A stretch of 64,000 nucleotides of DNA from Microvirga vignae (GCF_001017175.1 NZ_LCYG01000003.1:42110-106109); one strand, 5' to 3'. Shown: positions 49,355 to 57,345, numbered from the stretch's first letter. Notes: a model not told the origin generated them from the letters alone. Numbers and translations: made by a program.

Positions 49355-50239
49355 ATGACGATCCGCATCGGGGCGAACCCCATCGGCTGGTCCAACGACG
49401 ACATGCCGGAGCTCGGCGGCGAGACTCCGCTGGAGGTCTGCCTGGCAGAGGCCAAGGAAGCAGGCTTCGAGGGCATGGAGCTCGGCAACAAGTTCCCGCG
49501 TGAGCCGGAAGCGCTGAAAAAGGCGCTCGCGCCCTTTGGTCTCGCCTGCGTGTCAGGCTGGTATTCCGCCGAGTTGCTCAACCGCGATGCGGATACGGAG
49601 ATGAAGGCACTGCGCCCGCATCTCGACCTTCTTAAAAGCATGGACTCGAACGTGCTTGTGTTCGCCGAGACCTCGAACGCCATTCACGGTGATCGCTCCA
49701 AGCCTCTCTCGCATCGTCCCGTGATGCACGCCGGGGATTGGGCCGAATTCGGCCGCCGCATTACACAGGTCGCGGAGCGGACACTGCAGGAGGGCGTGCG
49801 CCTCGTCTATCACCACCACATGGGCACCATCGTTGAATCGGAGGCCGACATCGACGCCTTCATGAATGCCACGGGCGAAGCGGTTCACCTGCTGCTCGAC
49901 ACCGGCCACGCCACCTGGGGCGGTGCGGATCCGGCGGCGCTCGCCCGCCGCTATCGCAGCCGCATCAGCCACGTGCACACGAAGGATGTGCGGAAAAGCG
50001 TGATGGAAAGGTCGCGTGCGGAGAACTGGAGCTTCCTCGATTCCGTCATCGAGGGCGTTTACACGGTGCCTGGCGACGGCATGGTGGATTTCATCTCCGT
50101 GTTCAAGGAGCTGCCGGGCTATAATGGCTGGGTGGTGATCGAGGCGGAGCAGGATCCCAAGAAGGCTCATCCGCTGACCTATGCCAAGATGGGTTATGCC
50201 AATCTCACTCGCTTCCTGAAGGAAGCTGGCCTGCGTTAA
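49355..50239 (+). CDS. iolE: myo-inosose-2 dehydratase
   Basis: A 294-residue TIM-barrel enzyme (AP endonuclease 2/xylose isomerase superfamily) that dehydrates scyllo-inosose. Begins I-G-A-N-P-I-G-W-S-N-D-D as IolE proteins do. The metal ligands are in E-G-M-E-L-G, H-H-H-M-G-T, D-T-G-H-A and H-T-K-D. AAGGA precedes ATG 49355. Third gene of the iolC-D-E-B operon. Confidence 0.92.
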   Translation: MTIRIGANPIGWSNDDMPELGGETPLEVCLAEAKEAGFEGMELGNKFPREPEALKKALAPFGLACVSGWYSAELLNRDADTEMKALRPHLDLLKSMDSNVLVFAETSNAIHGDRSKPLSHRPVMHAGDWAEFGRRITQVAERTLQEGVRLVYHHHMGTIVESEADIDAFMNATGEAVHLLLDTGHATWGGADPAALARRYRSRISHVHTKDVRKSVMERSRAENWSFLDSVIEGVYTVPGDGMVDFISVFKELPGYNGWVVIEAEQDPKKAHPLTYAKMGYANLTRFLKEAGLR

Positions 50240-50251
50240 GGAGAGCTCACG

Positions 50252-51055
50252 ATGTCGAAGCTTCTCGTCAAACCGTCGAAGCCCGATTCATCTGGGCGTA
50301 TCCACGCCATCACACCGGAATCGGCCGGTTGGACCTATGTGGGTTTCGAGGTCTACCAGCTCAAAAGCGGTCAGAGCTTGAAGCAGACGACGGGTAATCG
50401 GGAAGCCTGCATCGTCATGCTCTCGGGTAAGGCGCATGTGGGTGCAGCGGACCAGGATTTCGGCGTGATCGGCGGGCGCTCCTCGCCGTTCGAGCCGGAT
50501 CCGTGGTCACTCTACGCGCCCGCTCATTCCGAGTGGTCGCTCAGGGCCGAGACCGATTGCGAGATCGCTGTCTGCACCGCACCAGCCGAAGGAAAGCTTC
50601 CGGCGCGTGTGATCCGCCCCGATCAGGTGGGACAGGAAACACGTGGCAAGGGCACCAACACGCGCCATGTGCGCAATATTCTGCCCGAGACTGAGCCTGC
50701 AGAAAGCCTGCTCGTGGTGGAGGTGATCACACCGTCCGGCCATTGGTCGAGCTATCCGCCCCACAAGCACGACCGGGACATGCTGCCCCACGAGTCACTC
50801 TTGGAAGAGACCTACTACCACCGGCTCAACCCGCCTACGGGCTTTGCGCTGCAGCGGGTCTATACGGATGACCGCTTGCTCGACGAGACACTGGCCGCCA
50901 GCAACGGCGACGTGGTGCTGGTGCCGAAGGGCTATCACCCTGTCGGGGCGCCGCACGGCTATGAACTCTATTACCTGAACGTGATGGCGGGCCCGAGGCG
51001 GATCTGGAAATTCTACAACGATCCCGATCACGAATGGATGCTGAAGACGGCCTAA
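50252..51055 (+). CDS. iolB: 5-deoxy-glucuronate isomerase
   Basis: A 267-residue bicupin that isomerises 5-deoxyglucuronate to 5-dehydro-2-deoxygluconate, the substrate of IolC. Visible features are S-Y-P-P-H-K-H-D near 171-178, E-E-T-Y-Y-H-R near 190, and P-K-G-Y-H-P near 232 with the metal histidines. AAGGAGAG precedes ATG. Twelve bases after iolE; last gene of the operon. Confidence 0.92.
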   Translation: MSKLLVKPSKPDSSGRIHAITPESAGWTYVGFEVYQLKSGQSLKQTTGNREACIVMLSGKAHVGAADQDFGVIGGRSSPFEPDPWSLYAPAHSEWSLRAETDCEIAVCTAPAEGKLPARVIRPDQVGQETRGKGTNTRHVRNILPETEPAESLLVVEVITPSGHWSSYPPHKHDRDMLPHESLLEETYYHRLNPPTGFALQRVYTDDRLLDETLAASNGDVVLVPKGYHPVGAPHGYELYYLNVMAGPRRIWKFYNDPDHEWMLKTA

Positions 51056-51062
51056 GCAGCCG

Positions 51063-51157
51063 TGAGAGCGTTTCTCGGCGAAGTGGGTCCGGTTCACCGT
51101 TAAAAATGCTCTGCGCCAAAGAAAAGAGTCGTTTCCACAGAAGGAGAAACGACTCTA
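51063..51157. repeat. CTAG-edged palindromes R3 and R4
   Basis: R3 in reverse orientation (GAGCGTTTCTCGGCGAAGTG ... CACCGTTAAAAATGCTC), then R4 (AGAGTCGTTTC / GAAACGACTCTAG). The right-hand CTAG supplies the stop codon of the PilZ gene. Confidence 0.75.
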
Positions 51158-51589
51158 GCGCTCGATCTCGACTCTCAACTGGATCACATCGACGGACACA
51201 CCGAGAAGCCGCGCGATCCGGTAGCGAGCCTCATCCAGAATTTCCGGCACGCTCGAGGCCTCGCGGCCGAGAGACAACGCCCCGGCATCGTCCTGCACAT
51301 GAGGAGGCACGCGGCTGGCCACTCCCTCGTCATCGTCGAGGAACATGACGCCGTGGTTCTGCCCGTCGTACCACATGACCTGGGCACGCCGGGTGAGCTT
51401 CTTTTTCGGGATCTGCAGCTCGAATTCCGCAGGGACTTTGACAGGTTGAGCGAATACGAGCCGCGCGCCGGTCTCGGAGAGATCTCGCACGGTGCATTCC
51501 ATTCGGGAGAGGCGATTGTTGTAGACAATATGCCCCTCAAGAAGAGTGCGCGAGCGCTGACTGGCGCGACGCTGCTCAACCGGATTCAT
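51155..51589 (-). CDS. PilZ domain protein
   Basis: A 144-residue protein with a PilZ fold at about 5-85: R-R-A-S-Q-R at 7-12 provides the R-x-x-x-R type c-di-GMP arm, and D-L-S-E-T-G-A-R (37-44) is the usual D/N-x-S-x-x-G motif. It should bind cyclic di-GMP and affect motility or surface polysaccharide. The C-terminal ~55 residues form a second, unrecognised helix. A G-rich Shine-Dalgarno (AAAGGGGGG) precedes ATG 51589. Confidence 0.8.
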   Translation of the reverse strand: MNPVEQRRASQRSRTLLEGHIVYNNRLSRMECTVRDLSETGARLVFAQPVKVPAEFELQIPKKKLTRRAQVMWYDGQNHGVMFLDDDEGVASRVPPHVQDDAGALSLGREASSVPEILDEARYRIARLLGVSVDVIQLRVEIER

Positions 51590-51793
51590 AACCCCCCCTT
51601 TAGATGTCCCGCCATATGGCAACAAAAGGCAGGACGAACCTAGTCGGCCACATCTTCTAGGCCGTTTGGCCGAGCTCTTCGGATCGCCGTTCTTGAAAGG
51701 CTGCCTTAGAGCACGGCACTTATGGTAATTTCGTAACGCCAATTTTGACAACTTGGCGTGGCAATATTTCAAAAATGCCTTGCAAAATTGCGC

Positions 51794-52111
51794 TTAAGGG
51801 TTGGCTGCCCAGCCGGCAATGCTCGAGGGGAGCTTCTTTTCGTCAGCATCCGGTGTGGTCATGGGGCGGGGAGGCACTGCCCGTGCCATGCAATCCCGCA
51901 TGTGAACCCTGCGGGCGTCTTTGATGATAGCCCGATACTGCTGCTCGGACATGTTGCGGGTCCGATAGATCAGCCTCGTTTCCTTATAGCAGGCGTTCCA
52001 GCGGGCATCCTGGCTAGGCTCAATCATCGACAGGGACGTCCAATCCTGAGCGGAAACTCCTCCCGAAACGAGGCTCGCAAGACCAAGAATAAACAGGGCT
52101 ACGACACGCAT
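51794..52111 (-). CDS. small secreted protein of unknown function
   Basis: A 105-residue protein with a signal peptide (M-R-V-V-A-L-F-I-L-G..., cleavage after V-S-A-Q near 22) and two cysteines (N-A-C-Y-K and R-D-C-M) about 32 residues apart that may form a disulfide. GGGAG lies 7 bases before ATG 52111. Last chromosomal gene before the tRNA-Arg copy. Confidence 0.7.
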   Translation of the reverse strand: MRVVALFILGLASLVSGGVSAQDWTSLSMIEPSQDARWNACYKETRLIYRTRNMSEQQYRAIIKDARRVHMRDCMARAVPPRPMTTPDADEKKLPSSIAGWAANP

Positions 52112-52295
52112 CTCTATGCTCCCAAGTCAGGAGCATAAACCTTTTTTCGCGAACTTGTTGCTCCCCTCTCGGAGGCTCCTGCGAGCTACTTCTCAAGGTC
52201 CTTGCGCTTTTCAGGATAGAAGAAAACGTCATTCTGCCAGGAGGAGTTATCCCCGTTGAGGAGCGTGGGTTGTCCCGGGAGATGCCCAAAGGGAA

Positions 52296-52372
52296 TGGCG
52301 CACCCGACACGATTCGAACGTGTGACCTTTGCCTTCGGAGGGCAACGCTCTATCCAGCTGAGCTACGGGTGC
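52296..52372 (-). tRNA. tRNA-Arg(CCG), left copy
   Basis: A 77-base cloverleaf with encoded CCA: acceptor GCACCCG/CGGGTGC, D-arm GCTC...GAGC, anticodon loop CTCCGAA giving anticodon CCG, T-arm ACACG-TTCGAAT-CGTGT. Identical to the copy at 59709-59785; the identity runs 79 bases (52296-52374). Probably one end (att) of the island to its right. Confidence 0.95.
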
Positions 52373-53045
52373 TTGTGGCGGTGGGCCAGTGAAACAGCCA
52401 GTGAATCCAATCAGTTACAGTGACCAGCCTAACAGCCTTTACGAGCTTAGCAAGGGACTTGTAGCGATCTGTTCAACCAGTTTGTCACACTCACTGTGAC
52501 AACCACTGTGACAAGCCGAGGACCACCCCAACGGGGGAAACGGAGCTAAACAAGGGTCGAGCGATCGGCTCAGAGACTTTTGCAGCAAAACTTCATTGGC
52601 TCTCGGCTGTGGTTTGAGGCTATCAGCGACGTGGATACGGCTCATACGCCCAACCATCGTTATCCCGGTCATGCTGCGGCCAGTAGCCCGGTTGATCCTT
52701 GTAAGCCGGGGCTAAGCCAACGGTGAAAACTGTAGCTCAGCTTAGGTAGGTCACTACGTGCTTTGTTTACATGGTTGCGGTTTAAAGGATCGACGACGGG
52801 GTAGATCAAGGCGTCAGATCATAAGGCTCCAACCTACGGCGACTGAGCTACCCATACCCGGTACGTCTAAGGATGATCATGCCAACGGCCGCTGGCGCTT
52901 CTTGTTATGAAGGTGAAACATCTGTGTCCGTCCATCGGTAGGCGGCTCCAACTCATGCTGAGTGTCTGGCTGTATCAGTGCCGGTTGGTGAACTTCGACA
53001 ACGAGAAACGCGCAACTCCTTTTCACGACAAGGGAGGCCCATACG
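52373..53045. other. island left end, no intact gene
   Basis: About 670 bases with many stops on both strands. It holds the Excalibur-like fragment at 52623-52724 and a tRNA-like stretch near 52809-52861 that does not fold. Otherwise nothing recognisable. Confidence 0.6.
52623..52724 (-). pseudogene. fragment of an Excalibur-like calcium-binding domain protein
   Basis: Minus-strand reading ends A-Y-K-D-Q-P-G-Y-W-P-Q-H-D-R-D-N-D-G-W-A and then Y-E-P-Y-P-R-R-stop. D-x-D-x-D-G-x-x-C-E is the Excalibur/EF-hand-like motif; here D-R-D-N-D-G is kept but the Cys is a Tyr. No start codon or upstream coding sequence is seen, so it is a tail remnant. Confidence 0.4.
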
Positions 53046-53438
53046 ATGGGACGAAAGATCGGATCCAATTGCGTAGCATTAATCGTCGAGGATGATGTGG
53101 AGCTTAGAACACTAGCAGTGAAGCTTTTGGAAGAGACTGACCTGAATGTTGTCGAAGTATCCTGTTGTGAAGAGGCTCTGTGCTATCTGAACTTCAATGG
53201 AGGGAAGGTTGCGTTTCTTTTTGCTGAGGCAAAAGGTTCTCGCTTAATCAGTGGTGTGGACCTCGCGCGAACAGCTAGGCTGAGATGGCCTAGGATTAGA
53301 ACAGTCCTTACATCGGGTGAGCCTCTGGAAGAGGACTTACACAAAACCCTGCGGAATGTGCGGTTTATGCTCAAACCTTGGATGGCTCTTGAGGTGTTGA
53401 TAGAGGCTGAGAAGGCCACTCGTCAGGCGATCCAATAA
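53046..53438 (+). CDS. stand-alone receiver domain lacking the phospho-acceptor Asp
   Basis: A 130-residue response-regulator receiver fold with no output domain. The acidic pocket E15-D16-D17 is present, as are the Thr of T-S-G (T89) and the Lys of L-K-P (K110). At the phosphorylation site the usual Asp is replaced by Glu (E61 in L-F-A-E-A), which could mimic the phosphorylated state or simply be inactive. The Shine-Dalgarno is weak. Island gene; partner unknown. Confidence 0.7.
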   Translation: MGRKIGSNCVALIVEDDVELRTLAVKLLEETDLNVVEVSCCEEALCYLNFNGGKVAFLFAEAKGSRLISGVDLARTARLRWPRIRTVLTSGEPLEEDLHKTLRNVRFMLKPWMALEVLIEAEKATRQAIQ

Positions 53439-53758
53439 AATACACTGACAAACTCACAGATCAGCAAACCCTCCCGGTTGCCGTAATTAGCTTCCGGAAG
53501 GGTAATCGTTAAACAGCGGGCAAGCCGTTGCCTCACTCTTTCAGCTTGCCTAAGAGTATCAGCCGCCTTCTGAGCCTCAGCGTTAGCAAGCCCGTCAACA
53601 CGTTCGTTCTGCTCATGTCCGGCGTGACCCTTGACCCATTGCCAAGTGATACTGCGATCAGAGTTGAGCCTATCAAGCGCCTCCCATAGCTGCTGGTTCT
53701 TCACAGGCTCACCCGCTGCCGTTCGCCATCCTCTTTTCTTCCAGCCGGGAAGCCATTC
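53423..53758 (-). pseudogene. 5'-truncated RNase HI
   Basis: Reading from 53758, the frame gives [14 protein letters not shown], then L-W-E-A-L-D-R-L and [18 protein letters not shown]: the C-terminal third of RNase HI with its His-loop and last catalytic Asp. The first two-thirds, including the D-E-D catalytic residues, are gone and a TAA lies directly upstream. A GTG at 53704 could give a 93-residue peptide, which would be inactive. The tail after the domain is unrelated. Confidence 0.65.
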
Positions 53759-53853
53759 CGGTTATCTTCGACCAGCGACTGTTAAAGCCAAGGTTAACTC
53801 TTGGTTAGCATTATGGAGTCAGGTTCGAGGCTGAACGTCAACGGAGCCTCACA

Positions 53854-53970
53854 ATGCGTACCCTCAAGAACTCGCTTGTCCTGCTTGTATCGGCTTCTGT
53901 GCTTGGTCCATTCTTTGTCATGTCGGCATACGCAACGACGATCCTGGCTTCAGCCTTTGTGGGTCAGTAA
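53854..53970 (+). CDS. 38-residue hydrophobic peptide
   Basis: ATG 53854 with GGAG 7 bases upstream opens a 38-codon ORF: M-R-T-L-K-N-S-L, a hydrophobic helix, then A-T-T-I-L-A-S-A-F-V-G-Q and TAA. One membrane helix or a signal-like peptide. No family is recognised. Supported only by the start signals and composition. Confidence 0.4.
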   Translation: MRTLKNSLVLLVSASVLGPFFVMSAYATTILASAFVGQ

Positions 53971-54018
53971 GGCTTGAACTAAGGTCGATAAATACCCTCA
54001 CAAACGGATAGGGCAGCA

Positions 54019-54054
54019 ATCCCCTCAGTTGCGTTGATTGGCTTCTGAGGGGAT
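54019..54054. repeat. 10-bp perfect inverted repeat
   Basis: ATCCCCTCAG / CTGAGGGGAT with a 16-base spacer, just beyond the stop of the minus-strand gene at 54060. It may end that transcript, although no U-tract follows. Confidence 0.5.
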
Positions 54055-54059
54055 AAGCA

Positions 54060-54461
54060 TCAGTGAGGCGCGTGATCGCCAAATAGGTGAGGCTGGAAGA
54101 AAGAAAGCTGGATCGGCACTTGGCCAGCCCTCGGTGCTTCTCTCTTCATGTTGGGTGTCCTTGCGTCATGCCTCACCCGCTGACGAGGCATTTGGTTTGA
54201 CATAGAACGGTAGCGTTTGAGTTTCGGACCTTCCTCATCAGTTTCATGAACTATCTTGCCTGCGGCTTCACTCACAGTAGACCACATGGCGACCGCCGAT
54301 GAGCCTTCATGGCTCATGGTGATTGGAGTATCGTCGGGTACACCCTCGGCTTGCAGGATACGAGCAGCGGTAGAGAATGGCGTCTTGCTCTTGCAGAGCA
54401 GTCGTTGACCCAGGGATGCAGCAAAGCGCCCCCGGCCCAATGGACGGATGGCAATGTTCAT
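54060..54461 (-). CDS. orphan small protein, island paralog A
   Basis: About 133 residues from ATG 54461 (MNIAIRP start). The core, T-P-F-S-T-A-A-R-I-L-Q-A-E-G-V, D-T-P-I-T-M-S-H-E-G-S and W-S-T-V-S-E-A-A-G, belongs to a type of short hypothetical protein that I recall as common in Hyphomicrobiales, function unknown. The last ~45 residues are basic and look unrelated. A degenerate homologue of the core lies just upstream at 54610-54783. Confidence 0.55.
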   Translation of the reverse strand: MNIAIRPLGRGRFAASLGQRLLCKSKTPFSTAARILQAEGVPDDTPITMSHEGSSAVAMWSTVSEAAGKIVHETDEEGPKLKRYRSMSNQMPRQRVRHDARTPNMKREAPRAGQVPIQLSFFQPHLFGDHAPH

Positions 54462-54609
54462 TAAGTTCTCAATTGATTGGGTTTGGAAAAGGAAAGAGCC
54501 AGGTCCAACGAGGATCACTGGCTCATAGAATGTGCTTGTAGTGGGTGAGGCGGAGGGTAAGGGCGGCGTTCAGCCTGTCAGTGGTGGGGTAGTCCCGGAT
54601 AGTATGTTC

Positions 54610-54783
54610 TCAAGCCTCAGAGAGTTCTTGTATCACTCCGCTAATTGCGGACGGGATGAAGTAGATCATACCGACTTGATCCGATCCGTCTGGGCTCAGC
54701 GTGATGAGTGTATTGTCCGTTACCCCTGCTTCTCGAAGAAGGAGAGCCGTGTCCAAGACTGGGGTCCGACTGACTATTGGGTT
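54610..54783 (-). pseudogene. degenerate paralog B of the gene at 54060
   Basis: The minus-strand frame reads T-P-V-L-D-T-A-L-L-L-R-E-A-G-V, D-N-T-L-I-T-L-S-P-D-G-S and ends V-I-Q-E-L-S-E-A-stop, parallel in length and pattern to the core of the neighbour. A TAA sits directly upstream and no ATG or GTG opens it, so the 5' part is lost. Confidence 0.5.
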
Positions 54784-55347
54784 AGGGGGTGTTGAAGATG
54801 TAAGTGTCTAGCGAGAGGTTATGCCTCTTAGTATCCTTACTTCTTCTTTTAAGGGTCGGTCAGAAAAAATCTTGTGACACAAGGACCTATAACCATTCAG
54901 TCCAAGTTTGATGTCTTCAAATATGGACCAATGATCCTTAAGCCTGCTGCCTCACTCAGGGTCTATCTCAGTTAAGTTGAGTCAGCTCAGTGAAGTGCCA
55001 TGCTGTTGGTATTCAAAAAGGTTGAGCCTGAGTGTCAGACCAATTAGTCAGCCTTGGTGTTAGCCGACCTGTATCAGGTAAACACAACAGATTGGGTATA
55101 TCTGACGTGATGATGAAGTCATACTCGGTGAGATTCAGTAGCTTTGACTATTCTTGTGGTAGCCAAAAACCCCTTGGCTCAGCAGAGGACTAAACCTCAG
55201 CCTCATCCGGTCAACACTAGGGTCAGCTCAGGTCTGAGCTAGTAGAGCAGTCTTACTCACCCATGTTCAGCAAATGGGCTTTGCTCTGATGGTGGACGAA
55301 ATAGCACGGACTTAGCCAATGCCTTAGCTGCTTGGTTAGCATTGTGG
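54784..55347. other. non-coding stretch very rich in TCAG
   Basis: No ORF is convincing on either strand. Counted by hand, TCAG occurs 17 times on the plus strand between 54841 and 55370, where about two are expected. The spacing is irregular. Confidence 0.6.
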
Positions 55348-55743
55348 TCAGTGTAGGTCTGAACCATCAGGGCTGGCGTCTCTGCCGTCCCTACGCCGAC
55401 GCTCATTCATGAGAACGAGAAAATCATGGCGAACGCGATTCAGTTCACGTTGCAAACGTTCAAGGCGGTCAAGCAATTGTGCCTCGGTCAGTCTCGCAGA
55501 GACATGATCCTTCATCTTAGCTTGACGTCCCTTCATAACAGCCTCCAATTCCATGAGCAGGGTTTGACCCATGCCCGGAACTGTGAGCCACTCTTTCGCT
55601 GGGATGCTGAACACTTCCTGAAGGGCCGGACAACGTCCTTGAAACTCGGCGAGGATTGCTGACCTCAAGCGACCGGAACAACGCTCTAACGGAAAGGGAT
55701 CACTTGCCTGCATCAGAGCCATCATGGGTTTGTGAACAGTCAC
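55348..55743 (-). CDS. helix-hairpin-helix (RpoA-CTD-like) and coiled-coil protein
   Basis: Up to 131 residues (GTG 55743; ATG 55725 or 55722 also possible). Residues of about 22-70 resemble the alpha-CTD/HhH fold: S-I-P-A-K-E-W-L-T-V-P-G-M-G-Q-T-L-L-M-E-L. The following ~40 residues form a charged heptad-like helix (L-L-D-R-L-E-R-L-Q-R-E-L-N-R-V). DNA binding is suggested, not shown. Confidence 0.55.
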   Translation of the reverse strand: MTVHKPMMALMQASDPFPLERCSGRLRSAILAEFQGRCPALQEVFSIPAKEWLTVPGMGQTLLMELEAVMKGRQAKMKDHVSARLTEAQLLDRLERLQRELNRVRHDFLVLMNERRRRDGRDASPDGSDLH

Positions 55744-56044
55744 CCCACAGCACCCCCCAACCTTGGCCGGATTAAGACTGGCAGGCGGTCTATCTATGTC
55801 TCTAGCCTAAGACGTTGGGTAGCTGCGTTGAGGTACGACGGAAGAACTTACCGAGCCTAAGGTCGGATTGATGCTGGCTGGCCCTTTGTCTCGCCACCGG
55901 CTGAACCGATCATTGGGCCATTGCTCAGCCTGTCCTCGATAGTGAAGCCGCCAGAACTTTTTACTGCTTGCTGAACAAGTAGTGGGGTCTGGAAGTTGCA
56001 GGCCCTAATTATCCTCACCTCGGCTTCAACAACAGGGGAATGAA
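55744..56044. other. island spacer, no gene seen
   Basis: Stops in all frames and no tRNA or strong hairpin. CAGGGGAATGAA at the right end is the Shine-Dalgarno region of the next gene. Confidence 0.5.
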
Positions 56045-56260
56045 ATGCCCCGCTATTTCTTCCACCTACGATCCAAGGGTCAGTTTATCTGGGATCAGGA
56101 AGGGGTTGATCTGCCCGATGCCATGACGGCCCTAGGCGCAGCGGATAAAGCTGCGGCCGAACTTCGCGGTGGTCTGCTTCATGAAAGCAAGCATGGCTGT
56201 TGTTGGACTGTTGCGGTCGCGAGTGAAGGTGATCAGCTCATCCACGTCACGGCGCTCTGA
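56045..56260 (+). CDS. DUF6894-type small protein
   Basis: 71 residues starting M-P-R-Y-F-F-H-L-R, with D-x-E-G-V-D-L-P-D-A following, the hallmark of a short protein family very common in Hyphomicrobiales. Function unknown. GGGGAATGA precedes the ATG. It looks intact, unlike many island neighbours. Confidence 0.78.
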   Translation: MPRYFFHLRSKGQFIWDQEGVDLPDAMTALGAADKAAAELRGGLLHESKHGCCWTVAVASEGDQLIHVTAL

Positions 56261-56293
56261 GTTCGAAGGATATGTCAGCCGTCGACACAAGGA

Positions 56294-56506
56294 TCAGGCT
56301 GTTTCCTCCGGTGGATCTGGCAATGGCATCCAGTGGGTCGCCACCACCACTCCGTGGCTTTGATCGACCCAGATCCCTCGATGAGGAGACCAACAGCCCA
56401 CGGTGCGGTCTGACCATGCGGTGTAGATCAGGACAGGCGAGCCATCCCGAGGAGCCGTTTCAATCGGCTGCCACCGGCCAAAGGTATGCGGACCTATGAG
56501 GCTCAT
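56294..56506 (-). CDS. DUF551-type small protein
   Basis: 70 residues from ATG 56506. W-Q-P-I-E-T-A-P-R-D-G-S-P-V-L-I-Y near the start and A-T-H-W-M-P-L-P-D-P-P at the end are the DUF551 signature, mostly met in phages and islands. The frame stays open upstream, but the domain starts at this ATG. Function unknown. Confidence 0.75.
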   Translation of the reverse strand: MSLIGPHTFGRWQPIETAPRDGSPVLIYTAWSDRTVGCWSPHRGIWVDQSHGVVVATHWMPLPDPPEETA

Positions 56507-56520
56507 GGTCGAACTTCGAG

Positions 56521-56715
56521 CTACTCGCCTCGTTCCCGCTGCTCCAACTGCCCCAAGAGTGTGGCGAGACGCTCTGGTAGGGGCTCCTTCATCCATCTTT
56601 CGTACTGTGATCGCAGATCCCTGCCAAGTTGGGCTCGCATCTTCAGATCCCAGAAGCTGAGGTTCAACAGGCTCCCTTGGTCTCCTCGCCACTGATGCTC
56701 GTCCTTGATCAGCAT
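56521..56715 (-). CDS. NepR-like anti-sigma factor
   Basis: 64 residues. The segment L-G-R-D-L-R-S-Q-Y-E-R-W, then E-P-L-P-E-R-L-A-T-L-L-G-Q-L-E, matches the two helices and the P-(I/L)-P-(D/E)-R-(F/L)-x-x-L-L-x-x-L-(E/D) core of NepR. NepR sequesters the general-stress sigma factor EcfG and is released by PhyR. No PhyR or EcfG gene is in the window, so this would be an extra, mobile NepR. Good Shine-Dalgarno (GGAGGTGAGGAG) before ATG 56715. Confidence 0.6.
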   Translation of the reverse strand: MLIKDEHQWRGDQGSLLNLSFWDLKMRAQLGRDLRSQYERWMKEPLPERLATLLGQLEQRERGE

Positions 56716-57074
56716 GACTCCTCACCTCCGCTGAACCGGCTCACAGGTTCGGCGTGATCTTGATTGTCGTTGGGGAGGAGAACCCCTGGAAATAATTGAG
56801 GTTTCAGCGTGGCGTTAACATAAGTTGGTCCATGTCGATACCATGTACCACTGACCCTTGCGACGACACCATCATAGGATCGACAAAGGCGGGATCGGGT
56901 CTCACCGGAGCCTAGGACTCCAGTCACCCAGGCACACCCCCGGGTAGCAGGGGTATCTTCAAAAACAGGGCTAAAAAACTTGTTCTTGGTGTTCCCAGCC
57001 AGCACAGCAGTGAGTGCCTCTGGGAGATCGGCGGCCTTGCAGAAGCCTTTACTGTGAAACGGTGCCATTTCCAT
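56709..57074 (-). CDS. hypothetical protein
   Basis: A 121-residue ORF from ATG 57074, ending 7 bases inside the start of the NepR-like gene. V-S-G-T-W-Y-R-H-G-P-T-Y-V-N-A-T looks like folded protein, but no family is recognised. The opposite strand is also partly open, so the call is weak. Confidence 0.35.
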   Translation of the reverse strand: MEMAPFHSKGFCKAADLPEALTAVLAGNTKNKFFSPVFEDTPATRGCAWVTGVLGSGETRSRLCRSYDGVVARVSGTWYRHGPTYVNATLKPQLFPGVLLPNDNQDHAEPVSRFSGGEESC

Positions 57075-57186
57075 CTAAAGTCCCGTCCGGCATGACGACC
57101 TTCAGCCGAAACCCTGGTCGTTACAGTTTCCACGGACCTATTCAGCTTGTTCGTGTACCTTCGCTCGTACCTCGTCGGACATGTCT

Positions 57187-57345
57187 TCATACCAAGGCGT
57201 GGCTTTCCCCCTGCTTCTCCGGCCTATCGAAGATCCAGCTATCTTCAGGCACCCAAGAGCATTGCCAAGAGTTCTTCCATCCAGCGGGAAGACCTAGCCT
57301 GTCGAAGGTGAAAGAGAACGAGCGAACGCTAATCGTGAATTCCAT
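57187..57345 (-). CDS. 52-residue hypothetical protein
   Basis: ATG 57345 opens M-E-F-T-I-S-V-R-S-F-S-F-T-F-D-R-L-G-L, then P-E-D-S-W-I-F-D-R-P-E-K and TGA at 57189-57187. The stop overlaps another short frame (ATGA). Downstream frames down to about 57070 look like one gene split by frameshifts. A decayed DNA copy of the central part lies at about 57680-57785. Confidence 0.4.
   Translation of the reverse strand: MEFTISVRSFSFTFDRLGLPAGWKNSWQCSWVPEDSWIFDRPEKQGESHALV

Noticed and set aside
52439..52672. 77-codon minus-strand ORF at the island's left end
   Set aside because: No start signal or family pattern, and it overlaps the better supported Excalibur-like fragment in another frame.
52809..52861. 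tRNA-like stretch (GTAGCTCAGTC and a following region on the minus strand)
   Set aside because: The D-arm can pair, but no anticodon stem or T-arm forms, so at best it is debris.
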